Assembly: GCA_006937955.1 (NCBI GenBank) | Contig: SSNP01000037.1 | Coordinates: 3,564,304-3,628,303, forward strand | From: Pachypanchax playfairii | Lineage: Eukaryota > Chordata > Actinopteri > Cyprinodontiformes > Aplocheilidae | Direction: 5' to 3' | DNA: 64,000 nt | In this document: one piece after another, positions 11,829-25,200 of the stretch | Numbering within the stretch: the stretch's first letter is position 1 | Layout: every line of letters begins with the position of its first letter | Position numbers and translations under genes: made by a program | The notes under the pieces: generated by a model | Database searches by the model: none | The model's input: only the letters and a program-made list of their open reading frames with translations | What the model was told of the DNA's origin: nothing

Positions 11829-14800
11829 TAGTTTCTCCTTCTGCAGCTCTTAATCGGCTCTTTTTGGAGGTTTTTCTGCTCCTAAACAAACATCTTTCTG
11901 TAACATCAGCCGAATGTTTAAAGCGAAACCATCTGAGATGTTGAGCTGCAGTCGTAACTCAGTCGCTCTGATTCAGCTATATTTAATGAGTGTGTCCGAC
12001 CGCAGCGTCTCCTCTTACAGGGCGTCAGGTGATGGATGAGTTCATTTTATTCCCACTAAGGACTTCTATTAATTTGGGTGGTTTATGTTACATTAGCGTG
12101 GTGCATCTGGACCCATTTGGGTTTTCTCTTTGTGATCTCATGTTCTGTGGGTTGTGTTTTTCTTCCTGATTCCTTCTCTTCTAAACACTAAAAAATATTT
12201 TATTTGGCTTCAGAAATAATTTAACAATCAGTTCTGAAATGTCCCGTTACAAGGGTTTTAATCAAAGGTTTAAAATTCCAGAATTAAAACTAATAAACTG
12301 TTTTGTTTACAGGATGAACTACGACAGAAAACTGACCTGCAACCAGACTGAGACTTTAAGAACCTCGTTAAACCATTTTCATATTTAATATAAGTTAAGG
12401 TAAATATATGAGATTTAACATCCAACATATTCAGAAATCCTGATTCTGAAAAGACAAAAACAATTAAATGTTTATTTTAACAAACTGGAGGTTGGTTTAA
12501 CCTCCATCAGTGAAAATCAGGTCTAAGTTTGGACATTAAAACAGTTAAATGGTGTTTTCCACTTCAACTGAAACCCGAGACGGTGGTTCTCTCAGAGGAA
12601 CGTCTATCTGATGGTTCCTCAGATGTTGATGTTCTTTCATTTCAGGGAACTTGTTTTGTTAAAGTGGATGCAGAACAACCAGGACGGTATTAAACCCTCT
12701 GACATGCAGCTCCAAAAAGCCCAGCGGGGCTCCGGGTGCCAAACCTCTGACAGTCGCTTGTTTCTGTGTGTTCTTGTTGAAATCTGGACTCGTGTTAGCT
12801 AACCGGACTTTGGGAACAACAGCTGGTTCTGGGATCGACAGTTTTTACACGTTGATTTCACAGAAAGTTCTCAGGAGCTGGTCTTGCTCTGCCAAACACA
12901 ACACCGTGTCAGATGATTTAGGAGGAACTAAGCTGTCTCCTATAACCTGTGCATGTTTACAGTATTTATTACAGATGATTGTAGTTCCACTCAGCAGCTG
13001 ATAAACACACCGGCTGGAAGTCCAGATTTATTAGGTTTTCAGGATTCTGCTTGTTGAATGATTGAAATGAGAAACTTGTTGCCTTGGTCTTGTTTGAACC
13101 TGTTCCTGGACCGTATGTAGCATGGCCTCTTTAATAACCACATTATGCAAATCAAAAAATGATTAAAATGTGCAGCTTGTCTTGGGATGAGCTTCCTTTC
13201 CTTGTTGTGCTTGTGGGCGGAGTCTGTTCCAGTGAACTGACTGTTAAATCTCTTGCGTTTCACTTTGTGTCTCACATTGTGACCAACATGAAGACAAATC
13301 TCTGGGTCAACCTGCACAACTCATGTTACACCACAAAGTTCACAATGTAACAGGAAAAACAGCAAGTTGTTTTTATATTTTACTGACGAGAGAAAAGTCC
13401 TGAAGAAGAGTTCTGAAACATGTTAAAGACACTTTCTATTTGTTGGACAAAGAGTTGCACAAATGCAGAAATGTTCTCATCAAGAAAGGAAAAATCTTTT
13501 AGCTGATTCTATTGGAATCATGAGTAGGTACGGCAGCCCCAAAGGGTCACTTTCAGATGCTTTCCTGGTGTGTTACATAAGAAGTGTTCTAACACAAGCA
13601 GGAACATGTTTGGAATATATTTAATGTTTTATTTAAACTGAACTCAGATCCCAGGAACCTGCCCCCTAGTGTTCAACAGGAGGAACTGCTGTTCTCTGAT
13701 GAGAAAAAACGTTTCTGCACAAAAAACTAATTTTACCTGTTTTTTACCCAAATTTCTCCAATAAGAGCTTTAAATAAATAAACTGTAACCCAGAGCTGCA
13801 GGAGTAAAAGATTGCACTTACTCACACTCACACGTGTGCACGCGCACTCGAACGCACTCACACTCGCACACACACAAACTTTAAAGTTTAAAGAATCTAT
13901 GGAATTGAAATTTAATCTTAAATACATTTTAGAACCATTTTAACGGATTTGAGACTTGTTGACGTTCTGCTGAATAATTTATTGACGAGTTTATTAAATG
14001 ACTCGATCATATTTAGAGACGTTTAACAACATGAGACGAGTCTGACTGACTGAAACGCAGATGTTTCATCACATTAATTATTCAAATAAAAAGTGAAACT
14101 GTGAAAAGAGATTCAGATTATTTCATTTGTGAAATCTTCTGAAGGACTTTTCATGTAGACCCGTTCACCGGATCAGTTTACCGGATCCGGATCAATGCTG
14201 TATTTATTTGATCCTTTCTAATTTGAACCCGATTCAAGTCGGTCTGATCTGTAGTTTGTATTTCTAATCTGAAAATCTGTATTTAATCTCCAGTTTGTGG
14301 TATAATCTGCTTTCTGCCTGCTTGTGTTCCAGCTGTGAGGCGGCTGTAAGCATGAACAGCTGATTTGGTTCTGGTGGAGTCTCCTGACAGACTCTGTGCA
14401 TGCCTTAAACTGACTGTATCACTGTTGGTCTTCACTGCTGCTGAATGTTTGAGGGAATAAATGCTGTTCAATCCCTCCCGAGTCTCATGAATCCTCCCAC
14501 ATGTTTCCACCCCTCCGTACAATAACTTCAGAGGTCCGAGGAAGGTTCTGGACCCTGTTCAGTCCGACATCCTTCAGGTAAAACACAAAGTGGGCCGAAG
14601 CCAATCAGATCTGAGCTTGAGTTTTTTAAACACAAGAAGGGAAAAACTTTTTAACAAACAGTCATAAATGTTCTAAAATATTTAGATCTTTTCTTCTTTA
14701 GTCTGGTTCCTCCAGAAAAAAATAAACTAATTATAAAGATTCATAACGAGACGCTACAGAGAAGAAAAAACAAGTGACTGAACATCGTAGAAGATTCTTT

Positions 14801-15029
14801 TAAATACATGACAAGACAGAGAAGGACTGATGCTCAAGACATCAGGCCTAATTTCTTACATCCTGTTTCCAGGGCGAGGGAGGCGGTTGTCATGGAAACC
14901 GTTAGTAAGCGAGCAGTACTGGAGTGAGATGTGGGGGCGGGGCGAACCGAATCCTGAGATCCTAATGAAAGAGTGAAGTTCATCTGAATTTTAGATCTTT
15001 TTAAATTATTAAGAGATGCTGTAGACCAG
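11829..15029. other. Intergenic, no gene recognised
   Basis: AT-rich sequence with scattered short open frames and no family motif or splice pairing. It contains a short CA/CG-rich stretch at 13818-13878 and candidate AATAAA signals (12292, 14456), either of which could end a long prrt2 3' UTR. Confidence 0.5.
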
Positions 15030-16308
15030 ACCTCAGGAGGAGGGAGGAAGAGGAGGAGAGACCTCAGGAGGAGGGAGGAAGAGGAGAGACCAGACCTCAG
15101 GAGGAGGGAGGAAGAGGAGAGACCAGACCTCAGGAGGAGGGAGGAAGAGGAGGAGAGACCAGACCTCAGGAGGAGGGAGGAAGAGGAGGAGAGACCTCAG
15201 GAGGAGGGAGGAAGAGGAGGAGAGACCTCAGGAGGAGGGAGGAAGAGGAGAGACCAGACCTCAGGAGGGGGGAGGAAGAGGAGAAACAACCACAGGAGGA
15301 GGGAGGAAGAGGAGGAGAGACCTCAGGAGGAGGGAGGAAGAGGAGGAGAGACCTCAGGAGGAGGGAGGAAGAGGAGGAGAGACCTCAGGAGGAGGGAGGA
15401 AGAGGAGAGACCAGACCTCAGGAGGAGGGAGGAAGAGGAGAGACCAGACCTCAGGAGGAGGGAGGAAGAGGAGGAGAGACCAGACCGCAGGAGGAGGGAG
15501 GAAGAGGAGGAGAGACCTCAGGAGGGGGGAGGAAGAGGAGAGACCAGACCTCAGGAGGAGGGAGGAAGAGGAGAGACCAGACCTCAGGAGGAGGGAGGAA
15601 GAGGAGGAGAGACCAGACCTCAGGAGGAGGGAGGAAGAGGAGGAGAGACCTCAGGAGGAGGGAGGAAGAGGAGGAGAGACCTCAGGAGGAGGGAGGAAGA
15701 GGAGGAGAGACCTCAGGAGGAGGGAGGAAGAGGAGAGACCAGACCTCAGGAGGAGGGAGGAAGAGGAGAGACCAGACCTCAGGAGGAGGGAGGAAGAGGA
15801 GAGACCAGACCTCAGGAGGAGGGAGGAAGAGGAGGAGAGACCTCAGGAGGAGGGAGGAAGAGGAGGAGAGACCTCAGGAGGAGGGAGGAAGAGGAGAGAC
15901 CAGACCTCAGGAGGAGGGAGGAAGAGGAGAGACCAGACCTCAGGAGGAGGGAGGAAGAGGAGAGACCAGACCTCAGGAGGAGGGAGGAAGAGGAGAGACC
16001 AGACCTCAGGAGGAGAGAGGAAGAGGAGGAGAGACCAGACCTCAGGAGGAGGGAGGAAGAGGAGGAGAGACCTCAGGAGGAGGGAGGAAGAGGAGAGACC
16101 AGACCTCAGGAGGAGGGAGGAAGAGGAGAGACCAGACCTCAGGAGGAGAGAGGAAGAGGAGACACCAGACCTCAGGAGGAGGGAGGAAGAGGAGGAGAGA
16201 CCAGACCTCAGGAGGAGGGAGGAAGAGGAGAGACCAGACCTCAGGAGGAGGGAGGAAGAGGAGAGACCAGACCTCAGGAGGAGGGAGGAAGAGGAGGAGA
16301 GACCAGAT
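15030..16308. repeat. Purine-rich minisatellite, 29/34-bp units
   Basis: The core is cctcaggaggagggaggaag, followed by aggag and gagac. Long units add gaccagac before the core, giving two alternating unit lengths. About 40 units are almost pure G/A on the plus strand, broken by the short cctc and ccagacc. Confidence 0.95.
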
Positions 16309-17290
16309 GGATTGAATTCAAATGAGCCGCTTCTCCTGAGTCTCCTGCCCCAAGATCCAGGTCCAGTTCTGAAGACTGGACGGGTTCCAGCTCAGAAACC
16401 CACGACTCTCAGCAACATTTAACCAACAAAAATGTAACAGTCCAACAATGTCTCTGTTTTAAATCCTTCACCTGACAGGTTGACAAGGATGAACAGGGAC
16501 TGGATCCAGGATCAGGTTCTGACTGGATCTTCATAAAGAACAAAGGGTTCCGACAAAACCAAATATGAGTTAAAGTTCCTGTATCACGTAAAATCAGCTG
16601 TTTGGATCTTTTAACCATGTTATGATGTTATTTCCTTATTAAACCCTGCAGAGTGATTTTTGGGTTAGGGTCCTGAATCCTGCGCTCTGAGCAGCTGCTC
16701 CACTCTCTCCTGGAAAACCACCTGACTGTAACATAGTGATGTAACAATGTTACACCAGGACCTGCAGATTAAACACACAAGACACTAAACACCACCGTTT
16801 GTAGTATTTTACTTTCTAAAAATGTCTCAGTGAAAATGTTCATTTAGCTGTGAGAGTTACAGGAATTTATTCATTATTTTATTCAGGCAGCTCGAGGGGC
16901 AGCACTCATGAGGGGGAGGGGCCTGGAGGAGAGATGATAAACTGAGTGTTTTACTTCCTGGTCTGAGAATAACTTGAGTTATATATATTAAGTTATATTT
17001 CAGGACAAATGAAGATTATATAACACTAATGGTAAGAGTCTATCATTTATGTGTCTATCCAGATGTTGACAGCTGTAAAATAACATGATACAGAATCTTT
17101 AATAATCGGTTCTGGCTCTCGAGGTAGCTGTAATCAGAACTCGAGGTTCTGAGTCCTGAATTAAATATTTCTCTTATGAGCCTAATCAGGCTGTATCCTG
17201 TAATGGGCCTGATGGTTCTACTGTAAACAGAACCGGACTTTAACCATCCTCCTGAGTTCTGATGCCTGACAGAACTTTGACCCGGTGCAG
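16309..17290. other. Intergenic, no gene recognised
   Basis: Unique sequence between the purine array and the MITE, with no coding motif or RNA gene recognised. The open frame at 16409-16618 on the minus strand has no family features. Confidence 0.5.
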
Positions 17291-17917
17291 TTAAAGGAGC
17301 AACAAGTGATTTTTCACCGCTAGGTGTGCTGTTGAGTACAGGATTGAGACCAAAACAAAGTCTGAAAGGACAAAGTCAACAACTTTATGTCTTTCCAGAG
17401 CGAGTCATTACAGTAACACTAGATTAAAATAATGATTGTTCCTTACCTGTCCAGGAGAAGAAAAACCAGCTCCGAGTCAAATCCTAAATTCTCTCGTTGT
17501 CTCAGTGCTCTCCATCTTGGAAAAGCAAGACCAATGTTTATCCTGGTTTTGTCCCTTGCTTTACCCGGTTTGTTTGTCATTGGCCGTGGCTTATTGGGTG
17601 ATGAAATGTGTTCCCGGTCATCTTCAGGTGAACGCTTTGCTCCGCCTTCCGCCATTTCGCTTCGACAATGTGTGTCGGCTGTACTGAGCGAAGGGAGGGC
17701 CTTCGCTCGGTACATGAAGGAGGCGGAGTTTCACATGCACGAACATGCACGCGGAAGGAGACCACCTTTGTAAACAAGAGGCTCGATATCAACACAGAGA
17801 GATGGTGTGTGACCTCATGCTATGTTCCAGATGGAATTACACATCTAGAGCTTCACATTGAATATTCTGAATTCTTTCAAACTGGAAATGATGAATTTTC
17901 GCTTATTGCTCCTTTAA
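17291..17917. mobile_element. TTAA-flanked MITE (piggyBac-like non-autonomous element)
   Basis: TTAA at 17291-17294 and TTAA at 17914-17917 bracket a 619-bp element. The left end starts AGGAGCAACAAGTGATTTTT. The right end, read on the minus strand, starts AGGAGCAATAAGCGAAAATT, giving inverted repeats of about 20 bp with a few mismatches. The TTAA target duplication is the hallmark of the piggyBac superfamily. No transposase is encoded; internal open frames have no recognisable domain. The right half is repeated after the N at 18290. Confidence 0.75.
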
Positions 17918-18289
17918 AGAAGAAACACTTCATGGTGTGAAACCAGGTTTATTTTTACATTCTGAAAACAAGCAGCAGCATCTCTTCATAAGGCAGAACT
18001 TGGTTCTGACCCGGTTTGGTGCAAGGCAGGACCAAACAGAACCATGTGGAAGGACTCACTGACAAGAACTCACTGGAAACTGGATTCCTTTTATCTGGAA
18101 AACAGAAACAACAACTTACTCTTTTATCACTTTGAGGTTTTTCTTACAGATTCAGAACCAGTTCAAACCACGAGACCCAAACCAGAAATATTCTGGACTG
18201 TGCCGGGATCCGATCCCGTCTGGTTTGAAACAGGATTTTAAATCAAACAAATTGTTCTGTTTCAACCCGAACAGCAGCAGGTCCTGCTG
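17710..18289. repeat. 580-bp segment, first copy of a near-identical direct repeat
   Basis: Begins gtacatgaaggaggcgg and ends caggtcctgctg. It recurs at 18291-18861 directly after a single N. The first copy contains 9 bp (around 18049-18060) absent from the second. Confidence 0.93.
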
Positions 18290-18290
18290 N
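18290..18290. other. Single-N assembly join
   Basis: One ambiguous base separates the two copies of the 580-bp repeat, consistent with two overlapping contigs or haplotypes placed end to end. Confidence 0.85.
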
Positions 18291-18861
18291 GTACATGAAG
18301 GAGGCGGAGTTTCACATGCACGAACATGCACGCGGAAGGAGACCACCTTTGTAAACAAGAGGCTCGATATCAACACAGAGAGATGGTGTGTGACCTCATG
18401 CTATGTTCCAGATGGAATTACACATCTAGAGCTTCACATTGAATATTCTGAATTCTTTCAAACTGGAAATGATGAATTTTCGCTTATTGCTCCTTTAAAG
18501 AAGAAACACTTCATGGTGTGAAACCAGGTTTATTTTTACATTCTGAAAACAAGCAGCAGCATCTCTTCATAAGGCAGAACTTGGTTCTGACCCGGTTTGG
18601 TGCAAGGCAGGACCAAACAGAACCATGTGGAAGGACAGAACTCACTGGAAACTGGATTCCTTTTATCTGGAAAACAGAAACAACAACTTACTCTTTTATC
18701 ACTTTGAGGTTTTTCTTACAGATTCAGAACCAGTTCAAACCACGAGACCCAAACCAGAAATATTCTGGACTGTGCCGGGATCCGATCCCGTCTGGTTTGA
18801 AACAGGATTTAAAATCAAACAAATTGTTCTGTTTCAACCCGAACAGCAGCAGGTCCTGCTG
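18291..18861. repeat. 571-bp segment, second copy of direct repeat
   Basis: Matches 17710-18289 except for a 9-bp deletion and a shifted t/a in aggatttaaaatc. It carries the right end of the TTAA MITE without its left end. Unique sequence leading to the mvp 3' end follows. Confidence 0.93.
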
Positions 18862-18940
18862 CGTTCTGCACACCTAGAACCTGAAGCAAGTCCAGAACCT
18901 GCTGTGGTTCAGCTGTATGAACTGGAGCTTTAAGAACTTT

Positions 18941-18946
18941 TTTATT
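18941..18946 (-). terminator. mvp: mvp polyadenylation signal AATAAA
   Basis: tttatt on the plus strand reads AATAAA on the minus strand, 53 bp past the mvp stop codon at 18999-19001. No other canonical signal was seen between the stop and this site. Confidence 0.7.
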
Positions 18947-18998
18947 GAAACGTTTTGCACTGAAGAACCGAGTCTTACTGCTGCGTGGGTCCAGGTCC

Positions 18999-19124
18999 TT
19001 ACTGGGCCTGGGCCTGGCCCGGCAGCGCCCCCAGCAGGCCGTTGGCGGTGGTGAAGAGGTTGATGGGTGACGAGCCGTCGGTGATCAGGGTGGACTTCAG
19101 TCCCAGAGACTGAAGCATCTTCAC
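18999..19124 (-). CDS. mvp: mvp exon 17 (cap ring, stop)
   Basis: Encodes VKMLQSLGLKSTLITDGSSP, then INLFTTANGLLGALPG and QAQAQ stop (TAA at 18999-19001). It ends about 30 residues earlier than the mammalian protein, lacking the Ser/Pro-rich tail. Confidence 0.94.
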   Translation of the reverse strand: MKMLQSLGLKSTLITDGSSPINLFTTANGLLGALPGQAQAQ

Positions 19125-21715
19125 CTGCAGGAGGAGAAACAGGTTACAGCAGCTCCAGGAAGACGGAACCACATCAGAGTGGAACGTTATCATCTTCATG
19201 AAACGGGTTCCTGATCAGAGAACGATCCAAAACGTTCCTCCCACTTATTGAAAAACACAAGGAGACGTTTTGTTCTGATCCGCTTACTGAAATGAACCTT
19301 CTCACGCTGCAGCGAGGAGGATTAAAACTTTGACACAGAACTGAACGGTCCCGGGTCACATGGCGGTTTGAACCTCGAGCGGTACCTGCAGCTCGGGTCC
19401 GGCTCTGGCGATCTCCTTCAGCGTTTCGGTGCCTAAACTCTCCATCTGCTGTTTGAAGCGCAGACTCTCGATCTGAGCCAGACGCTCCTGCTTCTCCACC
19501 TCCAGATGGTCCATGTCCTTCTTATAGCTCAGCTCCTGCTCACGGGCCTTCGCCAGCCGCTGGAGCTCCGCCTCCTGCACGCACACGCACACACCCAGAG
19601 TTAGGCTGAGTCTTCAAGTTCCACAGGAAGTCAGTCGCTGTAAACAGGAAGTGGGAACGTACCGCCTCGATCCTCTGAGCTTCAGCCTTCAGTTTCGCCT
19701 CTTCCACTGCCGCCTCTCCCCGAATCCGGGCCGCCTCGGCCTGGGACTGGGCCTCGGCTTTAGCGGCTCCGGTACTCTCCACCGAAGCACTGAAACACAA
19801 GAAAACCAGCTGAGTTCTACAGAACCAATCAAGAGGCCCGTCGACTTAAATGAGACATTTAAATTTATTAGAACAACCAGAACTCGTTAATGTTCCGTAA
19901 CAGAACTCGTTCATGTTCCGTAACATGAACTCGTTCATGTTCCGTAACATGAACTCGTTCATGTTCCGTAACATGAACTCGTTCATGTTCCGTAACATGA
20001 ACTCGTTAATGTTCCGTAACATGAACTCGTTCATGTTCCGTAACATGAACTCGTTCATGTTCCGTAACATGAACTCGTTCATGTTCCGTAACATGAACTC
20101 GTTAATGTTCCGTAACAGAACTCGTTCATGTTCCGTAACATGAACTCGTTAATGTTCCGTAACAGAACTCGTTCATGTTCCGTAACATGAACTCGTTCAT
20201 GTTCCGTAACATGAACTCGTTCATGTTCCGTAACAGAACTCGTTCATGTTCCGTAACTGAACTCGTTCATGTTCCGTAACATGAACTCGTTAATGTTCCG
20301 TAACAGAACTCGTTCATGTTCCGTAACATGAACTCGTTCATGTTCCGTAACATGAACTCGTTCATGTTCCGTAACTGAACTCGTTCATGTTCCGTAACTG
20401 AACTCGTTCATGTTCCGTAACATGAACTCGTTAATGTTCCGTAACAGAACTCGTTCATGTTCCGTAACATGAACTCGTTCATGTTCCGTAACAGAACTCG
20501 TTCATGTTCCGTAACTGAACTCGTTCATGTTCCGTAACTGAACTCGTTCATGTTCCGTAACAGAACTCGTTCATGTTCCGTAACATGAACTCGTTCATGT
20601 TCCGTAACATGAACTCGTTCATGTTCCGTAACTGAACTCGTTCATGTTCCGTAACATGAACTCGTTCATGTTCCGTAACATGAACTCGTTCATGTTCCGT
20701 AACTGAACTCGTTCATGTTCCGTAACTGAACTCGTTCATGTTCCGTAACAGAACTCGTTCATGTTCCGTAACAGAACTCGTTCATGTTCCGTAACATGAA
20801 CTCGTTCATGTTCCTTAACTGAACTCGTTCATGTTCCGTAACAGAACTCGTTCATGTTCCGTAACTGAACTCGTTCATGTTCTGTAACTGAACTTGTGGA
20901 ATTTCATCCAGATAAGATCTAAATCAGTTCATCAGAACAGTATTTGGACCCAAACAGGCCCGGTTTGATCAGGATTTTAACTGATCTGATGATCATGACC
21001 CATTTTAAAGTCCAACAGAATCACAGAACCAAACCTAAAGTTTGGACTCTGCAGCTGATTTTGGGGGAGAAGTAACACATTTACCTCCTCCTTCGGGTTT
21101 GGACCAGCGAACCCACCTGAGCGCCTCCAGCTCCAGGAGCTCCTTCCGGGCCCGCTCGGCCTCGGCCTGGTCCGTGATCCTCTGTCGCTCCAGCTTCCCC
21201 CGAGCTTCCTGCTCCAGACGTTCCGCCTCGTGCCTGCGGGACCAACAGAACTTCATGAGTCCGTGCAACGCTTCCTTTTGGATGAATTCTGTGTGTGGCC
21301 GTGAGTTTCGGACCGGGCCGCTGCTTCCTGAGAGTTAGTGGTGATCTCGATGGCGAGCTGGACGCTCTTCTGCAGGGCGTCTCTGGTCCTCTGGTCCACA
21401 GGCTCCACGGACTGGATGTCCACGCTGCTGATCACCAGGTTGTTCTGACTGAATCTGAGACTGGGTCGGACCGCCAGCTTCTCATCGAAACCGAACACGG
21501 CCGAGCAGATGATCCGGTTCGAGTTCTGAATAAACAGAAGACAAAAATCAGAGAACAGATTCTGTTTAAAGAACCCGGACCCGTCAGCCCGTCTCTCTCT
21601 CTCTCTAGAGAACCCGGACCCGTCAGCCCGTCTCTCTCTCTCTCTCTAGAGAACCCGGACCCGTCAGCCCGTCTCTCTCTCTCTCTCTCTCTAGAGAACC
21701 CGGACCCGTCAGCCC

Positions 21716-21746
<31 letters not shown>

Positions 21747-21768
21747 GAGAACCCGGACCCGTCAGCCC

Positions 21769-21799
<31 letters not shown>

Positions 21800-21903
21800 G
21801 AGAACCCGGACCCGTCAGCCCGTCTCTCTCTCTCTCTCTAGAGAACCCGGACCCGTCAGCCCGTCTCTCTCTCTCTCTCTAGAGAACCCGGACCCGTCAG
21901 CCC

Positions 21904-21936
<33 letters not shown>

Positions 21937-21958
21937 AAGAACCCGGACCCGTCAGCCC

Positions 21959-21989
<31 letters not shown>

Positions 21990-22056
21990 AAGAACCCGGA
22001 CCCGTCAGCCCGTCTCTCTCTCTCTCTCTCTCTAGAGAACCCGGACCCGTCAGCCC

Positions 22057-22097
<41 letters not shown>

Positions 22098-22258
22098 AAG
22101 AACCCGGACCCGTCAGCCCGTCTCTCTCTCTCTCTCTCTCTCTAAAGAACCCGGACCCGTCAGCCCGTCTCTCTCTCTCTCTCTCTCTAAAGAACCCGGA
22201 CCCGTCAGCCCGTCTCTCTCTCTCTCTCTCTCTCTAGAGAACCCGGACCCGTCAGCCC

Positions 22259-22291
<33 letters not shown>

Positions 22292-25200
22292 GAGAACCCG
22301 GACCCGTCAGCCCGTCTCTCTCTCTCTCTCTCTCGAACGAACCCGGACCCGTCAGCCCGTCTCTCTCTCTCTCTCTCTCTCTAGAGAACCCGGACTCGTC
22401 AGCCCGTCTCTCTCTCTCTCTCTCTCTCTAAAGAACCCGGACCCGTCAGCCCGTCTCTCTCTCTCTCTCTCTCTAAAGAACCCGGACCCGTCAGCCCGTC
22501 TCTCTCTCTCTCTCTAAAGAACCCGGACCCGTCAGCCCGTCTCTCTCTCTCTCTCTCTCTCTCTCTAAAGAACCCGGACCCGTCAGCCCGTCTCTCTCTC
22601 TCTCTCTCTCTAAAGAACCCGGACCCGTCAGCCCGTCTCTCTCTCTCTCTCTCTAAAGAACCCGGACCCGTCAGCCCGTCTCTCTCTCTCTCTCTAAAGA
22701 ACCCGGACCCGTCAGCCCGTCTCTCTCTCTCTCTAAAGAACCCGGACCCGTCAGCCCGTCTCTCTCTCTCTCTCTCTCTCTAGAGAACCCGGACCCGTCA
22801 GCCCGTCTCTCTCTCTCTCTCTAGAGAACCCGGACCCGTCAGCCCGTCTCTCTCTCTCTCTAAAGAACCCGGACCCGTCAGCCCGTCTCTCTCTCTCTCT
22901 CTCTAAAGAACCCGGACCCGTCAGCCCGTCTCTCTCTCTCTCTAAAGAACCCGGACCCGTCAGCCCGTCTCTCTCTCTCTCTCTCTCTCTCTAGAGAACC
23001 CGGACCCGTCAGCCCGTCTCTCTCTCTCTCTAAAGAACCCGGACCCGTCAGCCCGTCTCTCTCTCTCTCTCTAAAGAACCCGGACCCGGCAGCCCGTCTC
23101 TCTCTCTCTCTCTCTCTCTCTAAAGAACCCGGACCCGTCAGCCCGTCTCTCTCTCTCTCTCTCTCTCTAAAGAACCCGGACCCGTCAGCCCGTCTCTCTC
23201 TCTCTCTCTNGAACTCGTTCATGTTCCGTAACTGAACTCGTTCATGTTCCGTAACTGAACTCGTTCTGTAACTGAACTCGTTCATGTTCCGTAACTGAAC
23301 TCGTTCATGTTCCGTAACAGAACTCGTTCATGTTCCGTAACTGAACTCGTTCATGTTCCGTAACTGAACTCGTTCATGTTCCGTAACTGAACTCGTTCTG
23401 TAACTGAACTCGTTCATGTTCCGTAACTGAACTCGTTCATGTTCCGTAACTGAACTCGTTAATGTTCCGTAACTGAACTCGTTAATGTTCCGTAACTGAA
23501 CTCGTTAATGTTCCGTAACAGAACTCGTTCATGTTCCGTAACTGAACTCGTTAATGTTCCGTAACTGAACTCGTTCATGTTCCGTAACTGAACTCGTTAA
23601 TGTTCCGTAACTGAACTCGTTAATGTTCCGTAACTGAACTCGTTCATGTTCCGTAACTGAACTCGTTAATGTTCCGTAACTGAACTCGTTCTGTAACTGA
23701 ACTCGTTCTGTAACTGAACTCGTTCATGTTCCGTAACATGAACCCGTTCATGTTCCGTAACTGAACTCGTTCATGTTCCGTAACTGAACTCGTTCATGTT
23801 CCGTAACATGAACTCGTTCATGTTCCGTAACTGAACTCGTTAATGTTCCGTAACTGAACTCGTTCATGTTCCGTAACTGAACTCGTTAATGTTCCGTAAC
23901 TGAACTCGTTCTGTAACTGAACTCGTTCTGTAACTGAACTCGTTCATGTTCCGTAACTGAACTCGTTCTGTAACTGAACTCGTTCTGTAACTGAACTCGT
24001 TCATGTTCCGTAACATGAACTCGTTCATGTTCCGTAACTGAACTCGTTCATGTTCCGTAACTGAACTCGTTCATGTTCCGTAACATGAACTCGTTCATGT
24101 TCCGTAACTGAACTCGTTCATGTTCCGTAACAGAACTCGTTCTGTAACTGAACTCGTTCCGTAACTGAACTCGTTCTGTAACTGAACTCGTTCATGTTCC
24201 GTAACATGAACTCGTTCATGTTCCGTAACTGAACTCGTTAATGTTCCGTAACTGAACTCGTTCATGTTCCGTAACATGAACTCGTTCATGTTCCGTAACA
24301 TGAACTCGTTCATGTTCCGTAACTGAACTCGTTCATGTTCCGTAACTGAACTCGTTCATGTTCCGTAACTGAACTCGTTCATGTTCCGTAACAGAACTCG
24401 TTCATGTTCCGTAACTGAACTCGTTCATGTTCCGTAACTGAACTCGTTCATGTTCTGTAACTGAACTCGTTCTGTAACTGAACTCGTTCATGTTCCGTAA
24501 CTGAACTCGTTAATGTTCCGTAACAGAACTCGTTCATGTTCCGTAACTGAACTCGTTCATGTTAACAGAACTCGTTAATGTTCCGTAACAGAACTCGTTC
24601 ATGTTCCGTAACTGAACTCGTTAATGTTCCGTAACTGAACTCGTTCATGTTCCGTAACTGAACTCGTTAATGTTCCGTAACTGAACTCGTTCATGTTCCG
24701 TAACTGAACTCGTTCTGTAACTGAACTCGTTCATGTTCCGTAACAGAACTCGTTCATGTTCCGTACCATGACTCGTTAATGTTCCGTAACTGAACTCGTT
24801 CATGTTCCGTAACTGAACTCGTTAATGTTCCGTAACAGAACTCGTTAATGTTCCGTAACAGAACTCGTTCATGTTCCGTAACTGAACTCGTTCATGTTAA
24901 CAGAACTCGTTAATGTTCCGTAACAGAACTCGTTCATGTTCCGTAACTGAACTCGTTAATGTTCCGTAACTGAACTCGTTCATGTTCCGTAACTGAACTC
25001 GTTAATGTTCCGTAACAGAACTCGTTAATGTTCCGTAACAGAACTCGTTCATGTTCCGTAACTGAACTCGTTCATGTTAACAGAACTCGTTAATGTTCCG
25101 TAACAGAACTCGTTCATGTTCCGTAACTGAACTCGTTAATGTTCCGTAACTGAACTCGTTCATGTTCCGTAACTGAACTCGTTAATGTTCCGTAACTGAA

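Noticed and set aside
10514..18940. PAGR1 expected between prrt2 and mvp
   Set aside because: No conserved peptide was recognised; absence is reported only as not seen.
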